Origin: Victivallales bacterium
GTDB taxonomy: Bacteria > Verrucomicrobiota > Lentisphaeria > Oligosphaerales > Oligosphaeraceae
Direction: 5' to 3'
DNA length: 33,159 nt
Assembly: GCA_017964325.1 (NCBI GenBank)
Contig: JAGCSE010000220.1
Coordinates: forward strand, 1-33,159
Below are positions 24,789 through 33,159 of the stretch, piece by piece. The number at the start of each line of letters is the position of its first letter. Within the stretch, counting starts at the first letter, position 1. Made by a program: the position numbers and the translations under genes. A model generated the notes under the pieces. That model worked only from the letters and a program-made list of their open reading frames with translations. It was not told where the DNA came from and ran no database searches.

Positions 24789-27713
24789 ATGAAACTGCTC
24801 TGCTCCCTCTTGGCCATCTTGTCCGTCGCCGTTTTAGCGCAGCCATCCGTCTTCCCGTCGCAGGAGGATTTGATGAATCCGAAGAAATGGACGGCCAATT
24901 CGTCTGGCTCCATGACCATCTCCTTTGACGAAGCGGAGCAGGCCCTTCGCTTTGACGTCACATTTCCCGCGAACGTCGATAAATGGATCTATCCGAAATT
25001 CCATGTCAAATCTCCCGTGACGTTCAACGGCGCGAAAACCATGACGTTCGACATGAAGATCGCCCCCACGCCGGACTTCAACGGCTTCATGACCTGCCTT
25101 CTCATGCTGGGCGGCAGGGCCGGCTATACACCTGCCGAGCCTGGACAATGGAAGACCATCACGCTAGACCTTTCGCATCTGGATCTCAACTCGGCCGATG
25201 AATTGCAGCTCGGCATGAATCCCAAGTATTTGAAACACACATATTTCGTCAAGAACATCCGCTTTGGAGGAACACCCATGGAACGCGTTTACCAGCCCGC
25301 CATCACGACCGACGCCCCGTCAACCGTCTTCTTTGAAAACTCCGAACATGTCTTCAAAGCCACTCGCGTCCTTCCGAACCTCCGCTATACCGTCGAGGAT
25401 TGGCATGGCAACGTCCTCCTCCAAGGCGCATGGCCAGCGGATGGCAAAGAACCGCTCGTGATTCCGCCACAGAAGCCTGGCTATTACATAATTAAAACAA
25501 CCAATGATTCAGATATAGACTTACGTGATTATTCGTTCACAGTCATCGTCGATCCCGCCAAACGCGTCTTTCCGAAGGACTCCTTCTTCGCGATGGACGC
25601 CGCCCTCAGCTGGGTCAGCCGCCCGGGCACGTTCGAATGCCCATGGTACGACGGCGACACCTACCGCCTCACCGCCGACCTCTGCAAATGGGCCGGCCTC
25701 GTCCATATCCGCGAACGCCTTTCATGGAATCAGACGCAGCCGAAGCCGAACGAACCGCCGAAATACGGCCATTATCTCGACAACGCCCAAATGTGCAAAG
25801 AGCGTGGCATCTACATTTCCGGCATGTTCCATGATTCCGCCAATTGGGCAGATCGCATCGAAAAGCTTCCCGCCAATCTCGCCGCCTTATATACATATTG
25901 TAAATACAATGCGGAGGTCTTCGGCGACTGCATGCTCGATTGGGAATTCTGGAACGAACAGGACATCAGCTTCGCCCCCGAATCCGCATGGGACTATGCC
26001 GCTACCTTCAAAGCCGCCTATCTCGGCTTCAAGGCCGGCAAGAAGGACATGCCCGTCACCTTCGGCGCCATCTGCGCAGGGCCGCTGAATCCGTATGTCT
26101 ATACGATGTTCGAAAACGATTCCGCCAAATTCAGCGATTTTGCCAATTTCCATACATACGCTCCCATCGCCAACTATCCCGCCTTCTACAACGAAATCCA
26201 CAAGCTTCTCGACGATATCGGCCGCTCGGACTGGGAGGTCTGGATCACGGAATGCGGCACGAATCTCGAAGGCAACTCCACGGGGGACGGCGTCATGAAG
26301 GGCCTGAAGGCGCATTCGCCTGAACAGGAAATGATTCTGGCCGAATTCTATCCAAAATCGCAGATCGCACACATGATGGGCGGACTCATCCGCAACTACT
26401 ATTTCGTCTTCGGCTCCTACAATGAACGTAACGGCACGAAAGACTGGGGCATCCTCCGCCGCGATGGAACGGTAAAACCTTCCTACGCCGCCATCTCCAC
26501 GATGACGAACCATCTCAATCCGGCCAAGCTCGCCGGCGAAATCGCCGTCAACGACAACGTGAAAGTATATCTTTTCGACCAGCCCGACGGCTCCCAGACG
26601 CTCGTCTATTGGTCCGTCTCCGAAGTCGATACAAGCCGCGGCTCCAATCTGAAAATCACGACGGACAACGCCACGACATTCACGCTGGCAATGGCTGACG
26701 GCGAATACGCTGCGACGGACATGGTCGGAACGCCCTTCACCGTTACCGCCGCCAACGGCGCCGCCACGCTGAACGCCACCCGCTGGCCCGCCTACATCGA
26801 CGGAATCCACGGCCTTTCCGTCACGAAGAAGCCCGCCTACCCGCGCGGCAAGATGATCACCTACGCGCCGTCGGCGGACGAAGATCTCACCGTCGTCATC
26901 CGCGTCGATGCCAATAAGGATGATTTCAAATCCGCCAACCGCAAGTCGTTAGCGGAAATGCCCAACGAGACGGGCCGCCTTAAAGTGCAGGTCTGGAATC
27001 TGGACAATACGCCCAAGACGGGCCGCCTGCTCGTCGAAGGCGGCGTTTTGGACGGCATGCCCGAAACCATCGCCCTGCCCGCCATGGGCAAGGCCGAATT
27101 CGATGCAATCTACAAACCGTCCCACGAAGAGAAGAATTATGACACAAAGCTCGTCATCACAGGGCTTTTCAACGCCAGGAAATCGTCCCGCTTCGTCATG
27201 CCCGTCCGCCTCATCGGCCTCTTCCTGAAGCACTGCACATACACAAAGATGGACCATCTCATGAAGCCCGAAGCATGGCGGCGCAACACCTCCGCCGACT
27301 CCTATTCCGCCGTCTATGACGACGCCGAGAAGGCCCTTCGCTTCGATCTGGAATGGACGGATCCCGCCAAAGACCGCTGGTTCTATCCGGAGCACATCCT
27401 GCAGCTTCCCGATGAGTCGTTGGAAGACGTCTTCGCCGTCCAGTTCGATGTCAAATCCGTGCAGGACAAAGTCGAAAACGACTTCAAGACCGCCCTCCTC
27501 ATGCTCGTCCCCCACAAGGAAAATCAAACAGGCGGCTACAGAGGCGTCGGCTACGCTTCGCCACTAACCACATGGGAGACGCGCCGCCTTGTCATTCAAG
27601 ACGTCGCAAACAGGAAGGACATCCAGATGATCCGCATCGGCGCCAATCCCGTCGGGCACAAGCTAACCTACTGGATTCGCGACATCCAATTCATACGTGC
27701 GCCACAAAATTAA
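24789..27713 (+). CDS. Secreted clan GH-A-type glycoside hydrolase with duplicated flanking domains
   Basis: A 974-residue exported protein. A signal peptide (about 1-17, cleavage after AVLA) is followed by domain A (about 28-161). A small linker domain and a TIM-barrel region (about 265-580) come next. Acid/base E390 in WEFWNEQD and nucleophile E488 in VWITECGT give the two Glu expected in clan A (GH39- or GH5-like retaining enzymes). Beta-rich domains cover about 590-810. A last domain (about 810-974) repeats domain A: LMNPKKW/LMKPEAW, QALRFDV/KALRFDL, DKWIYP/DRWFYP and TYFVKNIRF/TYWIRDIQF line up. These two may be carbohydrate-binding. AAAGGAG before the ATG gives a clear start. It closes the cluster and is followed by a strong hairpin. 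No GH family can be fixed by eye. Confidence 0.82.
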   Translation: MKLLCSLLAILSVAVLAQPSVFPSQEDLMNPKKWTANSSGSMTISFDEAEQALRFDVTFPANVDKWIYPKFHVKSPVTFNGAKTMTFDMKIAPTPDFNGFMTCLLMLGGRAGYTPAEPGQWKTITLDLSHLDLNSADELQLGMNPKYLKHTYFVKNIRFGGTPMERVYQPAITTDAPSTVFFENSEHVFKATRVLPNLRYTVEDWHGNVLLQGAWPADGKEPLVIPPQKPGYYIIKTTNDSDIDLRDYSFTVIVDPAKRVFPKDSFFAMDAALSWVSRPGTFECPWYDGDTYRLTADLCKWAGLVHIRERLSWNQTQPKPNEPPKYGHYLDNAQMCKERGIYISGMFHDSANWADRIEKLPANLAALYTYCKYNAEVFGDCMLDWEFWNEQDISFAPESAWDYAATFKAAYLGFKAGKKDMPVTFGAICAGPLNPYVYTMFENDSAKFSDFANFHTYAPIANYPAFYNEIHKLLDDIGRSDWEVWITECGTNLEGNSTGDGVMKGLKAHSPEQEMILAEFYPKSQIAHMMGGLIRNYYFVFGSYNERNGTKDWGILRRDGTVKPSYAAISTMTNHLNPAKLAGEIAVNDNVKVYLFDQPDGSQTLVYWSVSEVDTSRGSNLKITTDNATTFTLAMADGEYAATDMVGTPFTVTAANGAATLNATRWPAYIDGIHGLSVTKKPAYPRGKMITYAPSADEDLTVVIRVDANKDDFKSANRKSLAEMPNETGRLKVQVWNLDNTPKTGRLLVEGGVLDGMPETIALPAMGKAEFDAIYKPSHEEKNYDTKLVITGLFNARKSSRFVMPVRLIGLFLKHCTYTKMDHLMKPEAWRRNTSADSYSAVYDDAEKALRFDLEWTDPAKDRWFYPEHILQLPDESLEDVFAVQFDVKSVQDKVENDFKTALLMLVPHKENQTGGYRGVGYASPLTTWETRRLVIQDVANRKDIQMIRIGANPVGHKLTYWIRDIQFIRAPQN

Positions 27714-27724
27714 GCATACGAATG

Positions 27725-27760
27725 TCAGAGATGACCACATTTCTATGCGGTCATCTCTGA
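27725..27760. terminator. Terminator-like hairpin between convergent operons
   Basis: TCAGAGATGACC (27725-27736) pairs perfectly with GGTCATCTCTGA (27749-27760) around a 12-base loop, followed by AT-rich sequence. It lies 11 bases after the glycosidase stop and may serve both strands, though a pure T-run is missing. Confidence 0.65.
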
Positions 27761-27808
27761 ATAAATAATAAATTTATATGTTTAAATGATTTATAGCTAG
27801 AAAACAAC

Positions 27809-30800
27809 TCATTGAAGCTCTGATTCCAGCAATGCTCGGGACCAAATTTTCAAGTTGTCAAACGTACCATTGAAGGTGAAAGCATGATGGGGAGAATGGG
27901 CACCTAGCGTGCCTTTGAAGCCGTCGAGACGTGATGGCGTATAGGCGGAGGTGTTGTGAATCAACAACTTGCCATCGACATAGAGACAGCGATCGTTGGA
28001 CTTCCAGACAAGTGCGATGCGATGCCATTGGCCTTTCCTGAGCGGATTTGCGACACCACCCGCGAAAGCAGGCATACCGCCACAATGGATGCGGAGCTGG
28101 CCGTTCATAATATAAACGCCGATTTCATCGTATCCATCAGGAAGGCCGTTGCCGTCGGTTTCCATCAGATAGAACAAGCAGGCGTATTTGTCCGATTCCG
28201 TATTGGCAAGCGTTTGCGGATCAAAATCTGGTCGAACCATGAATTCGATGGTTCCTTCGGTCGGCTGAGGACCAAGCAGTTCAATACCAGACGGAAGTTG
28301 TACATAACCTTTGTTCAGGATTTGTAAGGCATTGCCATCATTATTAGCGGCACGTTGGGCATTGAACGGAATTCCTATGAAGCCATTGCCAGAATAATCG
28401 AAGATATAGGGCAGATCTGAATCAAAGCGATAATGGAGTCGCAGGCCGTCCTGCGGTTGCGTTTTTGGAATTGCAAATTTGCTGAAATCAATCTGTTCTG
28501 ATTTCTTTATTTCGTTCGGGGCATTGTTCATGGCAGCAGCGACTTGCTCTGGCGTCACGCCGCCACGGCGGCGCGGGCGGCCTTGGATGACTGGTTCATG
28601 TCCAAGAGCGACGACAGCTTGTTCGAGGCAGTCCGACATTTGGCGGCGGGCGGCGAGCAACGCCTTGTGATCAAAATTGTATTCGCGGAAGCTGGTGGCG
28701 ACGGAAGTATCGACATCGCAAATCTTTTTGATAGCGGCAACCAAATCAGGCCATTTATCTCCTAGTTCGCGGGCGGCAACCTCCAGCAAACAGAAGACCT
28801 CGTAATCCTCCATGCCGTCGCGGAGACATTCCCAACGGATAGAATCGACTGGCTTGCCGTCGCTTCCAGGATAAATGACGGAACCGTCGCCGTTTGCGTG
28901 GGGGAACATTTCGCCTGTCATCCATGGATTTTTCGGCCAATAGGTAATGGACCAGTAGAGCATGCCGTCGATATCGTGCTTCCATGAGAGCCATGGCCAG
29001 ATGCGGCAGTCGATAGCAGGATAGTCGATCCAAATGTTCGGGAAAGGATGTCTCGTGCCAAACGCAACATACCACCAGACTTCACGGTCTTTTTTCTGCT
29101 CTGCTGCAGAGAGTTCCGCATTGTAGGAATAGACTTCAGGACACCAGATATCGACGAACGGCAGTTCTGGAGGGAAGCTGCGAGCAGTCATCATGTTTTT
29201 GAGCAGGCCTGGCTGCGACACTTTGATTTGCGAAAGGAGGTTGTTGACATGCGGATAGTCTTTTGGTTCGGGCTCGTCAAATAAATAGGTATAGAAATAT
29301 GGCAGCCAGCCTTTTGGACCAAGATGTTTCTGGAATTCGTCCGACCACACGGCGAGCGGCTGGCGGACGGGCGCGATGTGCGATGTGATGCCTTTGTCGA
29401 GAGCTTCCGCGAACTTGGCATCGAATTCCGTCCAATCGAAAACGGCGGGATTGTCTGGCTGTTGCCAAGCTTCGAACTGCCATGTAGGCCAGGCCTGCAG
29501 CCAACCATTGGACATACAGGCAAATTGCCGCGTGGCGGAGAACAATGTCTTTGCGGGACGATCGGAAAATGTGACAACTGCCTTAAGTTCAGCATTTTCC
29601 GTACCAGTAACAATGAATTTGACAGAAAGAATCTTCTCGAATGCGATTTGCTCTTTGGTGAATTCGACGACAGTCGTCTTATCAGCGGGAAGTATGCGCT
29701 TCGGCAGGGCGTTGAGCGGTTTGTCCAACAGGGTGACAGTTGTCTGAAGTTCGGCGGCTTGTTTTGGCGTGACGGTGATTATCAGCTTTTGCGCATTCTT
29801 CCAATCCAACGTGGGAAGCGAGACGAGTTTTGGTGCGGGAACGCTGTTGTAAGGCGTGATGCGGTGTTCGAGCAGATTATCCAGATAGGCGGTGCGATCC
29901 TGCGGGACACGCCAATTCGGATTCATGCCAAAAGCCGTCGTAATGCTGGACTTGCGTGGAATCGTGAAATTGCGGACACGGACTTCAACGGGTACTTTCG
30001 TCGGGCTACCATTCATGGCTGTGACAGTGACAGAGCCTTTATAGAGAGCGGCGGGTTGATTGTCTGGAATGCGCACGTCTAGCCAAATGGATTCGAAAGA
30101 GTCAGCGGCGATGTCGAATGGCGCAAGCTCCATCAATGGATCGGGCCAGAGGCCGACGTGTTCAACTTTGTAAACTGGTTTATTCGTGTTGACGTAGCCG
30201 ACGCGGCGAAGGCGCAACGACCTAGCGGGCAAGACCTTGCCATCGTCGGATTTCAAATCGCCGTCAATCTTCGCTTCCGTGAGAAGCAACGGGAAATCAT
30301 TAGCAAACAAGACGATCTGGGCTGCATCCATTTCATGGCGCGCAGCGTCCAGACGGATGGTACCGCCAATTTCGCCGTTGAAATCACTGTGTTTCAACAA
30401 CTTGACGAGCGACGATTCGATGCCGTATGGGATTTCATTGGCCGAATGATTCTTCGTCATGAAATCAGCTTTCACCTTGAGATTACGGGACTTGGTGACA
30501 ATGGTGGCGATTGTGTCATGCAATGGCGACTGCTTGTCCGGCGGAACTTGGCCAAGCAGTTCCTTCAGCGTGCTGATTTTTGCGGAAAGTGCTGCCGCTT
30601 CAGGAGATGCAAGCCCTTCCAAATTGGCTTCCGCAGTGTGGACGAGCTGTACAAGCGGATTGACGGGAATTGGCAAAAGAGCACGGAAAATACTGCGGCT
30701 ATTGTATTTGCATTCAAGATACAGCTTGTTGTTCTGAACCAGTGAATAGCTGAATGAGCCGTCTTTGGGAAGAACTTTGCCGTCCAATTCGGTGGAGATG

Positions 30801-31474
30801 CCGTCAGCGGATGACCACACAAGAGCGACGTTACCATGGCCTGGATATGTCAAATTCCATGAAAACTCTCTCGGATACGGTTCATTGGAGAAGCGAATAA
30901 CGCCGAAAGCGGACGGATTGTGGAAGCCACCGACGGATGGCGACCATGTGCTGAATTCGGGAAACGTCGTGCGAGAACGGCAGACGTTGAGCCGCCATTC
31001 ATCACCATCCTTTGGAATACCGCCGAGAACGTTGAATGGAATGGAAACACTTGCTGTCCAACAATCTTGGGCGGTTTTGCAAGATGCCACGATAGTCTCC
31101 GCATTCCAATTGGGGTCTTTTGTAAGTTCGTCAAAGACTGTTCCAATGGAATTGACAGCGACATGGACGTAATCTTTCCAGCCTTTGGGCTGGATGAACA
31201 GCTCAACACAATCGTCGCTCCAAACTTGGCTGTCCCGTGTTTTGGCATTGGCGGCTAGCTTGTCTATCTTCGGCTCCAAGCAAACAATATCGAAGATGAG
31301 TGATGTCGCGTCACGACGAATAGTTACAGTAGTTGCGGCGGCGGGCATGGTGTCGCCCGCAATAGCGGGCAAATTGCCCAGCGAAACATTTCCTTTCGGA
31401 GGGACGATGGCTAAAGGAATCCATGCGTAAGCGACAAGGCAGGACAAAATCAGAAATAGGATGGCTTTTTTCAT
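27809..31474 (-). CDS. Secreted CBM9-like / GH123 (DUF4091) / LamG glycoside hydrolase
   Basis: A 1221-residue exported protein. The signal peptide covers about 1-17 (MKKAILFLILSCLVAYA). A CBM9-like domain (about 25-198) has the typical QVWSDDCVELFIQP and NVCRSR...FSTWSP pattern. A long beta/linker region leads to a GH123/DUF4091 catalytic region (about 360-915). It contains YLFDEPEPKDY with the neighbouring D733/E734 pair used by GH123 beta-N-acetylgalactosaminidases, DGMLYWSITYWPKNPW, and IRWECLRDGMEDYEVF. After a basic linker (RPRRRGG) a LamG-type jelly roll ends the protein (about 1010-1221, GTIEFMVRPDF, HRIALVWKSNDRCLYVDG, TFDNLKIWSRAL). I prefer ATG 31474 over 31480, because AGGA lies 6 bases ahead. 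It is the second gene of its unit, 15 bases after the beta-helix gene. Substrate may be a GalNAc-containing glycan. Confidence 0.85.
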   Translation of the reverse strand: MKKAILFLILSCLVAYAWIPLAIVPPKGNVSLGNLPAIAGDTMPAAATTVTIRRDATSLIFDIVCLEPKIDKLAANAKTRDSQVWSDDCVELFIQPKGWKDYVHVAVNSIGTVFDELTKDPNWNAETIVASCKTAQDCWTASVSIPFNVLGGIPKDGDEWRLNVCRSRTTFPEFSTWSPSVGGFHNPSAFGVIRFSNEPYPREFSWNLTYPGHGNVALVWSSADGISTELDGKVLPKDGSFSYSLVQNNKLYLECKYNSRSIFRALLPIPVNPLVQLVHTAEANLEGLASPEAAALSAKISTLKELLGQVPPDKQSPLHDTIATIVTKSRNLKVKADFMTKNHSANEIPYGIESSLVKLLKHSDFNGEIGGTIRLDAARHEMDAAQIVLFANDFPLLLTEAKIDGDLKSDDGKVLPARSLRLRRVGYVNTNKPVYKVEHVGLWPDPLMELAPFDIAADSFESIWLDVRIPDNQPAALYKGSVTVTAMNGSPTKVPVEVRVRNFTIPRKSSITTAFGMNPNWRVPQDRTAYLDNLLEHRITPYNSVPAPKLVSLPTLDWKNAQKLIITVTPKQAAELQTTVTLLDKPLNALPKRILPADKTTVVEFTKEQIAFEKILSVKFIVTGTENAELKAVVTFSDRPAKTLFSATRQFACMSNGWLQAWPTWQFEAWQQPDNPAVFDWTEFDAKFAEALDKGITSHIAPVRQPLAVWSDEFQKHLGPKGWLPYFYTYLFDEPEPKDYPHVNNLLSQIKVSQPGLLKNMMTARSFPPELPFVDIWCPEVYSYNAELSAAEQKKDREVWWYVAFGTRHPFPNIWIDYPAIDCRIWPWLSWKHDIDGMLYWSITYWPKNPWMTGEMFPHANGDGSVIYPGSDGKPVDSIRWECLRDGMEDYEVFCLLEVAARELGDKWPDLVAAIKKICDVDTSVATSFREYNFDHKALLAARRQMSDCLEQAVVALGHEPVIQGRPRRRGGVTPEQVAAAMNNAPNEIKKSEQIDFSKFAIPKTQPQDGLRLHYRFDSDLPYIFDYSGNGFIGIPFNAQRAANNDGNALQILNKGYVQLPSGIELLGPQPTEGTIEFMVRPDFDPQTLANTESDKYACLFYLMETDGNGLPDGYDEIGVYIMNGQLRIHCGGMPAFAGGVANPLRKGQWHRIALVWKSNDRCLYVDGKLLIHNTSAYTPSRLDGFKGTLGAHSPHHAFTFNGTFDNLKIWSRALLESELQ

Positions 31475-31489
31475 GGTCATTCCTGTGCT

Positions 31490-32581
31490 CTATTGATCTC
31501 CGAAGTGACTGATATGGAATTTCTTAGCTCCACAGACGGGGAACTCCTGATCACCCCATGGCTGATACCATCTGGCGTAGCCTTTAAGGCGGTTTTCTGG
31601 ATCATAGACACCATATTCGAGAGCATCCACGGCGGGTTCAAGACCGCGCCCAGATTCAAAATTGATGCTGCCTATTTCGACGGCGCACGGCCCCTTGGCA
31701 TGACCAAAAAGCTCTGTTGTCGTGGTGGTTATGATGCGTTTATTATGCTGTGCGGTGATATGGTTGATGATGGTCAAATGGGAGGAGTCATGAAACGTGA
31801 CGCCTTCTTCACAATTATGAATATAAAGGTAGTCAGCAATGACATGTTCACTGAGAACGAAGCCATAACGGAATCCCTGTGCAGCGACACTGCGCAACGT
31901 GTTGTGGTCGTTTTGGTCGCCAGACATCATGAGGCCGACGGTATGACATGGATTCGGCTGGAGTTGCTTGCCAAGAAATGTATCTCCAACGTTGTCGTCC
32001 AGGCAGAACTGCGAATCCGCCACATGGGCGCGAGAGACATTCTGCAGATTGACGGCGCTCTGCGTGGGATACATGCGGTCGTGGTCAAGATGGACACGGA
32101 ATTCAAGATTGGCGATGGAGAAGCTCGTAAGGCTGAAATGGCCTTTGCATGAATCGCCTTCAGGTGCTGCTAAAATGGCGTAGGGACGTTCGTTAGGATC
32201 ATGGACTTCTGGGGCCTGCCAGTCAGAAAAAAGGAAAGTATTGTCATTGCGGAGCGTGCCGAATTTTGTTGGACTGAATATAGTCGGACAATCTGCGCGG
32301 CGGACAATGTAGGCGTTTAGCAGCCGGCAAGGCATTTCGCCTTCCAAGAAGATGTTGTGTTGGCCTGGCGGGATGACGAGCTGTGCGCGAACAGGGCATC
32401 CGTTGTATGTTTCCACGGCAGGTGATGCGATGCGGTAACCATTGGGGCTGAAAGGGAAACAAATGCGTCCACCACCACGTTTCACACAAAAATCAATGGC
32501 GCTTTGTATGGCCTGCGTGTCGTCTGTGATGCCGTCAGCTTTGGCACCAAAATCCATGACGTTGAATCCGAAAGATGACAT
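31490..32581 (-). CDS. Right-handed beta-helix, pectate-lyase-superfamily protein
   Basis: A 363-residue protein. The diagnostic start of the family is seen at FGFNVMDFGAKADGITDDTQ, followed by AIQSAIDFCVKRGGGRICFP, as in pectate_lyase_3/GH28-like parallel beta-helices. Coil-like repeats with H and N ladders follow (for example NHITAQHNKRI). Family members bind or cleave polysaccharide (polygalacturonate, alginate or tail-spike type). I find no obvious catalytic set and no signal peptide, which is odd beside a secreted partner. The start at 32581 is chosen because GGAG lies 6 bases before it; an ATG at 32593 has no such site. It is the first gene of the operon. Confidence 0.8.
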   Translation of the reverse strand: MSSFGFNVMDFGAKADGITDDTQAIQSAIDFCVKRGGGRICFPFSPNGYRIASPAVETYNGCPVRAQLVIPPGQHNIFLEGEMPCRLLNAYIVRRADCPTIFSPTKFGTLRNDNTFLFSDWQAPEVHDPNERPYAILAAPEGDSCKGHFSLTSFSIANLEFRVHLDHDRMYPTQSAVNLQNVSRAHVADSQFCLDDNVGDTFLGKQLQPNPCHTVGLMMSGDQNDHNTLRSVAAQGFRYGFVLSEHVIADYLYIHNCEEGVTFHDSSHLTIINHITAQHNKRIITTTTTELFGHAKGPCAVEIGSINFESGRGLEPAVDALEYGVYDPENRLKGYARWYQPWGDQEFPVCGAKKFHISHFGDQ

Positions 32582-32637
32582 TTGCGTCTCCATATTTTAT
32601 AACAAAGGCAAAAGTGCGAGAGAAAACAAAACATAAT

Positions 32638-32666
32638 ACAATAGCACGGAAAAATATGTTGTGCAA
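32638..32666 (-). promoter_or_regulatory. Candidate sigma-70 promoter of the beta-helix/GH123 unit
   Basis: Read on the minus strand, TTGCAC (32661-32666) and TATTGT (32638-32643) are 17 bases apart, about 57 bases before the start at 32581. Both boxes match the consensus in four of six positions. Confidence 0.45.
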
Positions 32667-32756
32667 TTGAATGCTGTGACTCCATCCCATAGTCTTGTGG
32701 TAGATTGCTTTATATTAATGGAGATTTTTTAACGCAATATGTCAGATGGTACTTTA

Positions 32757-32845
32757 TCAATCTGCCAAGACAGTGCTTTGCCTCTCCAATAGTTTGTTCC
32801 GCAAATACTTAAGATATTCAGAATTGACTCCCAGCAATTCCATGA
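32757..32845 (-). repeat. 89-bp direct repeat, copy 1
   Basis: Identical base for base to 33071-33159. It codes for the last residues of an Rpn-type protein, from SWELLGVNSEY to the stop codon at 32757-32759. The match stops exactly at the stop codon on the left (A versus G at the next base). Confidence 0.97.
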
Positions 32846-32897
32846 TTTGAATGTCTGTATAATGGTGGTTTACCATTCTTTCAAGACAATCGAGCTT

Positions 32898-32966
32898 TTC
32901 ATTTTCTCTCCCTTCTTCTCTCCCTTCTTCTTTCCCTTCTTTTCTTCCTTCTTTTTTTCCTTTTTC
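32898..32966. repeat. Polypyrimidine/polypurine tract coding for the charged linker
   Basis: About 69 bases of almost only C and T (plus strand), built from TTCTTCTCTCCC-like units. On the minus strand it codes for the Lys/Glu/Gly/Arg-repeat linker of the Rpn remnant. Confidence 0.7.
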
Positions 32967-33070
32967 AATCAGAAACTGCGAATAATTGCACATATCTTCG
33001 GTCTCCCGTGTTTTGCTTATACCATTTTTTCATGAAATTCATCCAAACGTTCCATCAAACCGATGAACTG

Positions 33071-33159
33071 TCAATCTGCCAAGACAGTGCTTTGCCTCTC
33101 CAATAGTTTGTTCCGCAAATACTTAAGATATTCAGAATTGACTCCCAGCAATTCCATGA
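33071..33159 (-). CDS. C-terminus of a second, tandem Rpn-family gene (cut by the window edge)
   Basis: These 89 bases are identical to 32757-32845 and code for the last 29 residues of an Rpn-type protein, ending in the same stop codon. The 5' part, which may hold the nuclease domain, lies outside the window. This could be the original gene, with 32757-33070 the duplicated tail. Confidence 0.65.
   Translation of the reverse strand, partial: MELLGVNSEYLKYLRNKLLERQSTVLAD

Larger units (their letters stand above)
32757..33070 (-). pseudogene. C-terminal remnant of an Rpn/PD-(D/E)XK family protein
   Basis: The longest frame (32757-32993, 78 residues, MCNYSQFLIEKG...) is only the end of an Rpn-type protein: a KEG/EEG-rich linker (KKEGRKEGKEEGREEGRE) and a C-terminal module with HHYTDIQIMELLGVNSEYL. 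The frame continues upstream without a start (KNGISKTRETED) to a TGA. Another frame codes FIGLMERLDEFHEK, and one extra A in the six-A run (T6 at 33035-33040) would join the two into one protein. The nuclease core is missing. The piece begins right behind the stop codon of another copy of the same 3' end, which points to a tandem partial duplication. A related but intact gene lies at 949-1950. Confidence 0.75.

Overview
The window looks like a chromosomal segment from a bacterium of the PVC superphylum, most likely a gut-associated Lentisphaerota (Victivallales-like). That placement is an inference. It rests on a PASTA-less PknB-type kinase, a PD-(D/E)XK (Rpn-type) transposase-like gene, a large secreted GH123/DUF4091-LamG enzyme, and many CAZyme-associated oxidoreductases beside ordinary bacterial housekeeping genes. 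No sequence search was possible.

Layout. 1-476 (-) holds the N-terminus of a Ser/Thr protein kinase that is frameshifted near the window edge. 477-2210 is AT-rich accessory DNA carrying an Rpn/PD-(D/E)XK gene with its own promoter, bracketed by short inverted and direct repeats. 2214-6287 (-) is a translation block: hisB, thrS (without a TGS domain), infC, rpmI and rplT, with an internal terminator-like hairpin after infC and a final terminator after rplT. 6440-7305 (-) has a single-HKD phospholipase D-like protein and tRNA-His(GUG). 7425-15736 (+) is an information-processing block: hflX, then, from a good sigma-70 promoter, coaE, rho, a small acidic zinc-ribbon protein, parE and parC, closed by a strong terminator. 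15922-19241 (-) is a two-gene phosphorelay: an HPt protein followed by a 980-residue hybrid kinase with four receiver-like domains.

19424-27713 (+) is a co-directional carbohydrate cluster: SDR/epimerase, FAD-dependent oxidoreductase, TIM-barrel sugar isomerase, Gfo/Idh/MocA dehydrogenase, alpha/beta esterase, and a secreted clan-A glycosidase flanked by two homologous domains. A convergent two-gene unit, 27809-32581 (-), encodes a right-handed beta-helix (pectate-lyase-like) protein and a secreted CBM9-like/GH123/LamG enzyme. Together they suggest outer deglycosylation and deacetylation of a glycan and cytoplasmic redox/epimerisation of the released sugar; the substrate cannot be read from sequence. 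No transporter is present.

32757-33159 (-) is a decayed second Rpn-type locus: a C-terminal fragment with a Lys/Glu/Gly/Arg-repeat linker, plus a perfect 89-bp direct repeat of its 3' end that runs off the window, evidence of a recent tandem partial duplication. No CRISPR array, rRNA, phage or plasmid genes were seen.
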